From Pseudobacteriovorax antillogorgiicola (GTDB lineage: Bacteria > Bdellovibrionota_B > Oligoflexia > Oligoflexales > RGVZ01), in contig CAMDGW010000058.1 in assembly GCA_945897695.1 (NCBI GenBank), forward strand, positions 1 to 12,036: 12,036 nucleotides of DNA, written 5' to 3'. The notes below the pieces were generated by a model. It saw nothing but the letters and a program-made list of their open reading frames with translations. It did not search any database and was not told the origin of the DNA. Made by a program: the position numbers and the translations under genes. Shown in pieces: positions 6,585-12,036 of this stretch (position 1 is its first letter; each line of letters opens with the position of its first letter).

Positions 6585-8435
6585 TTAACGTAGGAAACGA
6601 TTATACTTCACGGAAATCGAATAGGAGTCCTGAAGCACTTTGGCCGATGCCTCAAGATCGTTCAAATCACCGAATGGCGAAGATATCCCAAGCTCAAGGA
6701 TGGGTTCCCTTTTAAATTTATTCAAAGCATTCAATTCAACTCGAACTTTAGCAGAAGCTTTCACCACTTTCTCCCATTCAGCCACAACGCCCACGCCGGG
6801 AAAAATACCAAGATGATTGCGATCTTTACCAGACAGGAAATGGGAATAAATACCGTATTCAACAAATCCCAAAACGTGGGAATTTCCCCATCCATAATTA
6901 CGGCTAGACTCAATATCTAGGCTGTATGGGTTTGCTGGTTGATGATGTAATCGACCAAATGAGAAGCGAACGCCTCCACCAATTCCTGATTTAAGCGGTA
7001 TTGCCGCCTGATAATTCTCGAGAAGCAACAAATCGAATTCATGGAGACCGAACTCCTCTTTATTCATATAGACGTCTATATCAAAAACGTGAATCCCCAT
7101 GCCAAGCATAAAGCCCGTAGAAGTTGAGTTAAGGGCTTTTAGTGAGGGTCTAATGCCAATGAGTCCATATGACTTGTTACCTGCATAAAGCACTCCGATT
7201 CGGATCGATTTCTCTGGAATGATCAGAACTGGATTTTCCCTCTCTGGAATCTCTATATTCATCTGAGTCGTTGACGGGTTTTTTGCGCGCGCAAACAACG
7301 CCCGTTGGCGAAGTAACGAATATTTTTCCGCTTTAGCAGGACCGGCAAGATTTTGATCAAATTCAATGAACTCAACCAGAGTCTCAAGGACCTCCGCTTG
7401 CCGGTTCAAAGAGAGCATGGAAACATCAACGATTGAATCTGTATCGATCATTGATTTAACAAGCCGAAACTCACTTTCAGACAACCCCGCTGATTTGGCC
7501 AGAAAACGGCGTCTAGACGATGCTCGCACCGAGGATGGCTTTGACTCACCAAGTGTTTGAACTAACTGTTTCATCGCCTCAATGGGCGAAGTCCAAACAC
7601 GACTCCCGGCAGAAAATTGCACGCGAGGCTCAACTGCTTCAATAAGCTTGGCTATCAACAGGCTACAATTTCGCGATAGGTAATAATAATCCGAGTAAGC
7701 CGGCATCACCTCAAACAATGACAGTTCCAGGTCATAAAGCTGCTCTTCAGTTAAATTGAGTCGGTATTCCCACAGATCGCGACTTTCGTAGTTATTATAC
7801 TGCTGGATTTTCATATGCATGGGTGCAACCTCATATACACCCGGAAACCAACCAAGAAGCCCACCAGCAACATAATTCAAGACGTTTACATCACCGTGTT
7901 TGGCTCCAAAAGAAATAATGGGATCAAGTAAGGCATTGTGCTGTTCGTCACTTCCTTTTTTTTCAACGCGAAGAAAAATATGACCAAAATAAGAGGCAGG
8001 GCTTTCCAAAAAATAACTTGAAAAAACCACATAAATCCCGGTTGCCTTCATGGATCTAAATTCAGGACAGTCAACCGGAGGCATCTGGAGTTTGCCTCCT
8101 AGAGCCTGCAGCAGGTATTTCGTTCGGCGCGGGAAACGACATTGCACTTTGCGTCTTTCCGGCTGATCGCTAAATGCGTGTCTTGTGAACTCCAACAATT
8201 CTGCTTTTGGATTATTGGCACCGTCTGCAGCAAGAAAAAAGTCTGGTGCATCAATCAAGCTCGAAGGCTTCCCAAGAACAGCCGGATGATAAAACAGGAT
8301 TCGACTCCACTCGTCGTGATTCTGGTATTGATATGATTCTACAACTTTAAGCACAGGCGCGGGTACTTCAGCATGTGCATTCTTTGCTGATAGAAAAACG
8401 CAAAGGACTGCAGCCATTATGGCTGCAGTCCTCAT
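6585..8435 (-). CDS. DUF4105 (Lnb N-terminal periplasmic domain) exported protein, function unknown
   Basis: This is an exported envelope protein of unknown function. The chosen ATG at 8435 gives 616 residues and a clean signal peptide (MRTAAIMAAVLCVFLSA, cleavage after AHA). The frame extends to a TTG at 8462, nine residues longer; neither start has a good Shine-Dalgarno. In the numbering from the TTG, an N-terminal region with C108 and C132 is followed by a DUF4105 domain at about residues 140-290. That domain contains SYFGHIFLRVE (H161), NYVAGGLLGWFPGVYE and SRNCSLL (C266). The C-terminal third (about 420-625) alternates short polar and hydrophobic stretches with many Gly and aromatic residues, suggesting a beta-sheet or small outer-membrane barrel. 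It does not end in the classic terminal aromatic residue. The gene follows two DUF3015 genes on the same strand (43 bp, or 16 bp with the TTG). DUF4105 assignment is confident; enzymatic role is unknown. Confidence 0.82.
   Translation of the reverse strand: MRTAAIMAAVLCVFLSAKNAHAEVPAPVLKVVESYQYQNHDEWSRILFYHPAVLGKPSSLIDAPDFFLAADGANNPKAELLEFTRHAFSDQPERRKVQCRFPRRTKYLLQALGGKLQMPPVDCPEFRSMKATGIYVVFSSYFLESPASYFGHIFLRVEKKGSDEQHNALLDPIISFGAKHGDVNVLNYVAGGLLGWFPGVYEVAPMHMKIQQYNNYESRDLWEYRLNLTEEQLYDLELSLFEVMPAYSDYYYLSRNCSLLIAKLIEAVEPRVQFSAGSRVWTSPIEAMKQLVQTLGESKPSSVRASSRRRFLAKSAGLSESEFRLVKSMIDTDSIVDVSMLSLNRQAEVLETLVEFIEFDQNLAGPAKAEKYSLLRQRALFARAKNPSTTQMNIEIPERENPVLIIPEKSIRIGVLYAGNKSYGLIGIRPSLKALNSTSTGFMLGMGIHVFDIDVYMNKEEFGLHEFDLLLLENYQAAIPLKSGIGGGVRFSFGRLHHQPANPYSLDIESSRNYGWGNSHVLGFVEYGIYSHFLSGKDRNHLGIFPGVGVVAEWEKVVKASAKVRVELNALNKFKREPILELGISSPFGDLNDLEASAKVLQDSYSISVKYNRFLR
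8404..8432 (-). repeat. Perfect 29-nt inverted repeat with T-rich flank, attenuator-like
   Basis: Two perfect 14-bp arms (8404-8417 and 8419-8432) surround a single central base. On the minus strand the hairpin is followed by TTTGCGTTTTTC, as in an intrinsic terminator. It begins immediately after the likely ATG of the DUF4105 gene (8435-8433), within its signal-peptide codons, and lies 47 bp past the stop of the preceding DUF3015 gene. It could terminate or attenuate read-through from the DUF3015 genes, with translation of the DUF4105 start opposing hairpin formation. The base pairing is certain; the role is inferred. Confidence 0.5.
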
Positions 8436-8478
8436 AATAAGTCTTAATAGCACTAGGTTCAAAAAAATATCCCGCTGA

Positions 8479-9018
8479 TCAGCTAAGACCTGAACACTTT
8501 GAGGCCACGTTCGATGACTTACCGCGATTTTTCAGGTTCTCCCATACTTTTTCTGGGTCATCAGAATTGTAGAGGTTACCAAAATCATCCTTATTAAATA
8601 CACCAAACGCTGCTTTGGTCTCGTTACTTTCGCAGCCAAATAGTTCTGCCAATGCACTCAAGTGCGGACCATTCCCCGAAGCAGCTTCCTTTTCAAGGGT
8701 CCGAAGATTAGCAGTTACATACACCTTTTGCTCTGTCATAGCAGTGTTGTTGTTATAATTACAATTTGAAGTCCCAGACGTGATAGCGCTTGAAACAAAC
8801 CCTATGTAAGTGTTGATCAAAGACGCAGCTATCTGGGAGTTTTTATCTTTGCTATCGATGACGATCGAGCCAAGTCCACAGCCAGCTAGACCGAATGGCG
8901 TGCTGTAGGCTCTAGAACGGCCGCCAGATTTTTTCTTTGGTTCCGATTCCGCACCTTGCGCAACGGTTCCTAAAACGAGCGAAGCAAGCATCAGTGTTGT
9001 AAAAAAATTGTTTTTCAT
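8479..9018 (-). CDS. DUF3015-family exported protein (first paralogue)
   Basis: This is a small exported protein of unknown function, 179 residues. A Sec signal peptide (MKNNFFTTLMLASLVLGTVA) is followed by a short basic, probably disordered stretch, EPKKKSGGRSR. The DUF3015 core follows: AGCGLGSIVIDSKDKNSQ, then SSAITSGTSNC, and later LSALAELFGCESNE and the C-terminal SKCSG. The four cysteines of the mature chain (C47, C86, C129, C175) match the order and context of those in the neighbouring paralogue, which suggests two disulfides formed in the periplasm. GGAG lies upstream of the ATG. It sits 35 bp downstream of the paralogue and directly upstream of the DUF4105 gene, so the three are probably one transcriptional unit. 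The family is recognised from the AGCGxG and SGTSNC motifs; no biochemical function is known to me. Confidence 0.85.
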   Translation of the reverse strand: MKNNFFTTLMLASLVLGTVAQGAESEPKKKSGGRSRAYSTPFGLAGCGLGSIVIDSKDKNSQIAASLINTYIGFVSSAITSGTSNCNYNNNTAMTEQKVYVTANLRTLEKEAASGNGPHLSALAELFGCESNETKAAFGVFNKDDFGNLYNSDDPEKVWENLKNRGKSSNVASKCSGLS

Positions 9019-9053
9019 GAGTTTATTCTCCTGGTTCTAAAAATTTTGTCAGA

Positions 9054-9605
9054 TTAATGGCCGGTAGCCACTTCGAGAGTAGCCTTGTCATCTAGTGTTG
9101 TGCAGTGACGCATCAGTACTGCGTTTCGCATCATACGCGCCCGCGTTTCTTCAAAAACAGCTTTAACACCTGGCTGAGAAAAAACTCCGTCAAATTCATT
9201 TTTCATGAGTCTGTTAAATTCGCCGTATGAGGACTGTGGGCAACCAAAGCTAGCAGCCAGTCCGGTAAGGGATTCACCGGACCCCCTCGAAGCGTCGCGA
9301 GCAATCGAGGAGAAATTTGCGAACATGTAGTCATACTGATCAAAATAAGCCACCGGCATTGCGTTTTCGCTACATCCAGCAATATCAAAAGCAATAGACC
9401 AAACTTGTGACGTAGGGATGGGAATCGGAAGATTTGGTGAAAGAACGATACCCCCATGGTTGGTGGTGGCTGCAGACGTCTGCATGTTGCGAGGCCCAAA
9501 AATTCTAGTTCCCGCTCCACATCCTGCAAATCCGTATTCGTCAGCCATCGCACCTGTGCTAGTTAGCGCGCCCAGCACTAACAAATATATCGCCACTAAT
9601 TTCAT
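9054..9605 (-). CDS. DUF3015-family exported protein (divergent second paralogue)
   Basis: This is a small exported protein of unknown function, 183 residues. The signal peptide (MKLVAIYLLVLGALTSTG) is predicted to be cleaved after AMA at residue 21. The mature chain starts DEYGFAGCGAGTRIFGPRN, matching the DUF3015 opening AGCGxG. A proline-rich insert (LSPNLPIPIPTSQ) precedes the second cysteine in SIAFDIAGCSEN, where the paralogue has SGTSNC. LTGLAASFGCPQ matches LSALAELFGCES of the paralogue, and RHC closes the chain. The only cysteines (C29, C78, C122, C168) correspond one-to-one with those of the neighbour. GGAGG lies seven bases before the ATG, a strong start. It is the first gene of the DUF3015-DUF3015-DUF4105 cluster. 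The similarity is clear in motifs but low overall, so this is an old duplication or a distant family member. Confidence 0.78.
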   Translation of the reverse strand: MKLVAIYLLVLGALTSTGAMADEYGFAGCGAGTRIFGPRNMQTSAATTNHGGIVLSPNLPIPIPTSQVWSIAFDIAGCSENAMPVAYFDQYDYMFANFSSIARDASRGSGESLTGLAASFGCPQSSYGEFNRLMKNEFDGVFSQPGVKAVFEETRARMMRNAVLMRHCTTLDDKATLEVATGH

Positions 9606-9633
9606 GAAATAACCTCCAGAAAAGTAAAACCTA

Positions 9634-9662
9634 ATGGTAAAGTTTTCGAATTTTATTTACAA
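9634..9662 (-). promoter_or_regulatory. Candidate promoter for the DUF3015/DUF4105 cluster
   Basis: Read on the minus strand, TTGTAA (9662-9657), a 17-base spacer and TACCAT (9639-9634) each match four of six consensus positions. The predicted start would leave a leader of about 20 bases containing the GGAGG site of the first DUF3015 gene. Surrounding DNA is AT-rich. Motif evidence only. Confidence 0.3.
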
Positions 9663-9715
9663 ATTATTTAGGCATGCGTGAGTAAATATTAAGATTCTTG
9701 TTTTTGTCGCCATGT

Positions 9716-9753
9716 AGCTTAAGCTGTTAAGTAGACGACACAAGGGGCTTGTG
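9716..9753. promoter_or_regulatory. Dyad symmetries in the 215-bp divergent control region
   Basis: The gap 9606-9820 separates the DUF3015 cluster from the hydrolase gene and holds no convincing gene. Near its middle are AGCTTAAGCT (9716-9725, a 10-bp palindrome), the overlapping CTTAA-GCTG-TTAAG (9718-9731), and CACAAG-GGG-CTTGTG (9739-9753, perfect 6-bp arms). Such symmetry in a shared upstream region could bind a dimeric regulator. The arms are short, so chance is possible. Confidence 0.3.
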
Positions 9754-9756
9754 GAG

Positions 9757-9765
9757 TGTGATAAC
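9757..9765 (+). promoter_or_regulatory. Possible extended -10 element for the hydrolase gene
   Basis: TGTGATAAC resembles an extended -10 (TGn followed by GATAAC). No good -35 lies at 16-18 bases, though the CACAAG/CTTGTG dyad occupies that position. The transcript would start about 50 bases before the ATG at 9821. Weak support. Confidence 0.2.
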
Positions 9766-9820
9766 TTTTTGAATTTTTGACGGCGAGAACCCACAAAAAA
9801 AGACTTTCGAAATTATCAAA

Positions 9821-10681
9821 ATGTTTATTTTTTCATCAAAACATTTTCAGGTCTTGCTTCTCTATGGAGCTTTGCTGGCGAACACGTCCTGTAATCACGT
9901 TTTTTACCAACCGCATTCAAATATTTATGCGACACCCAAAAATATCAACCTCACCTTCGAAGAAGTTCCGGTGCAGAGCTCGGAGGGTGTAATCCTTAAG
10001 GTGTGGAAAATACCCGCCGTTAACCCCCCAAAAAAGAGAACTGCGATCATTCAATTCCACGGGAATGCTGAAAACAGGTCCACTCACTTTTTATCTGTCG
10101 CCTGGCTTGCAGGACAGGGAGTAGATGTCATTACCTTTGATTACCGAGGTTATGATGGCTCCACTGGAAGCCCGTCGAGATCAGGCCTCATTGACGATGG
10201 TGTTGCCGTACTTCGATGGTTCGAACAAGAATATGTAAACTCGCGTCGTTTCGTTATTGGACAAAGCCTGGGAGGGGCCGTAGCAGTCACAGCCCTAGCA
10301 AAGTCAGACGTCAAAATCGATGGCCTGGTCTTGGAAAGTACTTTTGCCTCATATCGCGGAGTCGCCCGGTCCATACTTTCGCGATACTGGATACTGTGGC
10401 CATTCCAGTGGCTACCTTGGATTCTGCTGAGTGGCGACGAGGACCCTGAAGATTATATCAAGGGCCTTAAAATTCCGATTTTAGCCTTTCATGACCGCGA
10501 CGACAGGGTAGTTCCTTATGAGGCGGGTCTTAGACTCTACAGAAAAATACCTGCGGAGCAGCTAACGATGCGCTCGCTTGATGGCAATCAACACATACGT
10601 GCCTTTGCTACTGAACGCGACGAGGAACTTCGCGCGCTCATGAAATTTCTTGATGTACCTGTTCGACAAGATAACGAATAG
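9821..10681 (+). CDS. Membrane-anchored alpha/beta hydrolase (serine hydrolase, BEM46/YfhR-like)
   Basis: This is a predicted esterase-type serine hydrolase of 286 residues, substrate unknown. After a hydrophobic N-terminus (VLLLYGALLANTSC) the chain resembles the family that begins with a FYxP motif and an ATP segment, here FYQPHSNIYATPKN. The fold hallmarks are the oxyanion-side HGNAENR (residues 80-86), FDYRGYDGSTG (106-116), the nucleophile elbow GQSLGG with S149, the acid D228 in HDRDDRVVPY, and the histidine H258 in GNQHIRAF. The catalytic triad is therefore complete. C24 may be a lipidation site, but the residues before it (NTS) are a poor lipobox, so a lipoprotein or an uncleaved membrane anchor are both possible. 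No in-frame ATG, GTG or TTG lies upstream of ATG 9821, and no clear Shine-Dalgarno is present. It diverges from the DUF3015 cluster and converges on the FapA-like gene. Confidence 0.85.
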   Translation: MFIFSSKHFQVLLLYGALLANTSCNHVFYQPHSNIYATPKNINLTFEEVPVQSSEGVILKVWKIPAVNPPKKRTAIIQFHGNAENRSTHFLSVAWLAGQGVDVITFDYRGYDGSTGSPSRSGLIDDGVAVLRWFEQEYVNSRRFVIGQSLGGAVAVTALAKSDVKIDGLVLESTFASYRGVARSILSRYWILWPFQWLPWILLSGDEDPEDYIKGLKIPILAFHDRDDRVVPYEAGLRLYRKIPAEQLTMRSLDGNQHIRAFATERDEELRALMKFLDVPVRQDNE

Positions 10682-10706
10682 ACACATTTGTGACCGGTAA
10701 TATTTT
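10682..10706. other. Short convergent gap between hydrolase and FapA-like genes
   Basis: The 25-bp gap ends in a run of six T on the plus strand (10703-10708, overlapping the FapA stop). It is preceded only by a very short dyad (CACA/TGTG) and the palindrome ACCGGT. This may be a weak terminator for the hydrolase gene, but no stable stem is visible. Confidence 0.2.
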
Positions 10707-12036
10707 TTAGCTTGCCTTTTTCTGTTCTTCAGGGGCAGCAGCTGACGCTTCACCAAGCTTGCGTTCAATTTCACTCTTCATCTCGTCAAAGGTGACCATA
10801 TGAGTGTCGCGAACTACCTTGGCAATCACTGCTGCTGCAATCATATCGACTTCCAGCACAAAGCCTTGGCCACCGATTTCTATGGTGCAATTGGCAGCAA
10901 AAACATTGCTGGCCGCAATGATTGCCTCGCTATTGTACGTCATCGTCGCCTTAACTTCTTCCACAAGGAGAGCGGCCCGTTCAATCATGGGCCTAATTTG
11001 TGACATTTTCTTTTTGAGTTCTTCTTTTTGCTTTTTATGTTTTGAGGTTAGTTGGTTAGCACGCTTCTGGGCCAACTCACGGAATTCATTTTTATAACGA
11101 TCTTGTGAGTTCTCGAGATCAGCAAGACGCTTCTCTCTAACGCCAATGCGTCGCATGATCTTGTTATCAACACCAACTTTGAAAGTCGTTCGCGCGCCTT
11201 TGGTAAATCCCACATTTGCCGCAAGCACAAGACCACGGCACACAATGGTTCCACCACCAACAACACCGTCGGCGGCCATTGCCCTAATAAATTGACCCGC
11301 TACCACGCGGCTACTAATTAAGGAACGATTGACGGTGAGCGTACCGTCGCATTCGATATTACTATTTTCGATGAAGTCAGCTTTTATATGACTGGCACAG
11401 ATAACCTTACCTTTTTCACCAGTTACAATACTTTCAACGACTTCAATTGGCTCTTTAGATGAAACAAATGCACCAATAACCGACCCATGAATTTTGAGTG
11501 GCCCTCGCACTCGCACAACAGCGCCAACATCCACTGAACCTTTGATTTCAACTGGCCCATCAAAATAGATATTTCCAGACTTAAGATTTACATTACCTTC
11601 GTGAACCAGCACGGTTGTTATGGAAAGATTATTTTCCTCGAATTTAGGGACGCCGTCGGAGAGGGCATAAAACTTTCCAGGTTCACGCTGTTCCACACCC
11701 TCACCCACGTTTATGGTCATTGCTGGTCCATCGGGAGCGGACAATGACTGACCGAGTACCGTCATACCGAGCTCAGCAGGCTTTGCATAACGAACTTCGC
11801 CAAAGAATTGACCTTTCTGAACAATCGTTCTTTGCTGTGCGTCACGGATATTGATTGGTTCTGAATTATCTTTTTTGACCGGCGGATCCTTATAAATCAT
11901 GTGTAAATAGGGCTCAGATCCTGCGGCAGCTGTCCACCCGCGCGCTGCGACCATATTATTTAGATTGCCGCGCTTAGAAAATATTTCTTCAAGTTCTGCA
12001 AAAACTTCATCGTTCAGACCACATTTGATTCCATTG
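10707..12036 (-). CDS. FapA-like polymer-type protein, DUF342 family (5' end outside window)
   Basis: This is a DUF342/FapA-family protein, cytoplasmic by family. The frame is open from the stop at 10707 past an internal ATG at 11954 to the window edge. The extra residues read NGIKCGLNDEVFAELEEIF and continue into VAARG, matching the usual FapA N-terminal domain, so the gene extends beyond the window rather than starting at 11954. About 442 residues are visible. Their order is the end of the N-terminal domain, a linker with IVQKGQFFGEVRYAKP, and a right-handed beta-helix with hexad-like repeats (NIYFDGPVEIKGSVDVGAV through IVCRGLVLAAN). A long charged coiled coil follows (REKRLADLENSQDRYKNEF through HKKQKEELKKKMSQ), and then a short closing beta domain (NCTIEIGGQGFVLEVD). 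The family is often labelled flagellar assembly protein A; in Vibrio FapA binds the glucose phosphotransferase component EIIA-Glc. No flagellar genes are in view, so the role here is open. Confidence 0.87.
   Translation of the reverse strand, partial: NGIKCGLNDEVFAELEEIFSKRGNLNNMVAARGWTAAAGSEPYLHMIYKDPPVKKDNSEPINIRDAQQRTIVQKGQFFGEVRYAKPAELGMTVLGQSLSAPDGPAMTINVGEGVEQREPGKFYALSDGVPKFEENNLSITTVLVHEGNVNLKSGNIYFDGPVEIKGSVDVGAVVRVRGPLKIHGSVIGAFVSSKEPIEVVESIVTGEKGKVICASHIKADFIENSNIECDGTLTVNRSLISSRVVAGQFIRAMAADGVVGGGTIVCRGLVLAANVGFTKGARTTFKVGVDNKIMRRIGVREKRLADLENSQDRYKNEFRELAQKRANQLTSKHKKQKEELKKKMSQIRPMIERAALLVEEVKATMTYNSEAIIAASNVFAANCTIEIGGQGFVLEVDMIAAAVIAKVVRDTHMVTFDEMKSEIERKLGEASAAAPEEQKKAS

Noticed and set aside
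9203..9553. Minus-strand 116-codon frame overlapping the second DUF3015 gene
   Set aside because: It is an out-of-frame shadow; the DUF3015 frame has a signal peptide, family motifs and a GGAGG start site.
9777..9992. TTG-started small frame upstream of and overlapping the hydrolase
   Set aside because: It is the wrong frame relative to the hydrolase hallmarks and has no recognisable domain.
1..12036. CRISPR arrays, tandem repeats, insertion-sequence ends, tRNA or rRNA
   Set aside because: No regularly spaced repeats, transposase-like frames, terminal inverted repeats or cloverleaf-like segments were found by reading; neighbouring genes look like ordinary chromosomal content.

Overview
The window looks like chromosomal DNA from a Gram-negative bacterium. 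It carries a TonB-family energy transducer, Sec-type signal peptides, a probable outer-membrane or periplasmic DUF4105 protein, two DUF3015 secreted proteins and a FapA/DUF342 protein. DUF3015, DUF4105 and DUF342 together in a moderate-GC background would fit Bdellovibrionota (Bdellovibrio-like) or a related former-deltaproteobacterial lineage. That placement is a guess from gene content, not a sequence match. Nothing points to a phage, plasmid, insertion sequence, CRISPR array, tRNA or rRNA.

Layout. (1) On the minus strand at the left edge is the N-terminal part of a response regulator (1-334, running off the window), preceded by a TonB-like protein (502-1188). (2) Diverging from it on the plus strand is a complete five-gene branched-chain amino acid ABC transporter operon, livK-livH-livM-livG-livF (1292-6008), followed 46 bp later by a SlyD-type FKBP prolyl isomerase/metallochaperone (6055-6519). 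A long hairpin at 6549-6578 closes this unit. (3) On the minus strand is a compact cluster of three exported proteins: two DUF3015-family paralogues (9605-9054 and 9018-8479) and then a large DUF4105 protein (8435-6585). A 29-nt perfect inverted repeat with a T-rich flank sits in the signal-peptide codons of the DUF4105 gene. (4) After a 215-bp divergent control region comes a plus-strand membrane-anchored or lipoprotein-like alpha/beta hydrolase (9821-10681). (5) Convergent to it on the minus strand is a FapA/DUF342 polymer-type protein (10707 to beyond 12036), N-terminally truncated by the window.

How the genes work together. The liv genes encode one transport machine: a periplasmic binding protein, two membrane permeases and two ATPases, with start/stop overlaps and Shine-Dalgarno sites that imply one transcript. 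slyD probably rides on that transcript or has its own weak control. The DUF3015/DUF3015/DUF4105 cluster is the least understood part and the best candidate for an undescribed envelope system. The case rests on common strand, tight spacing, export signals and a shared four-cysteine pattern in the two small proteins. Several start codons were set by Shine-Dalgarno position rather than by the longest open frame (livF, slyD, tonB-like, DUF4105).
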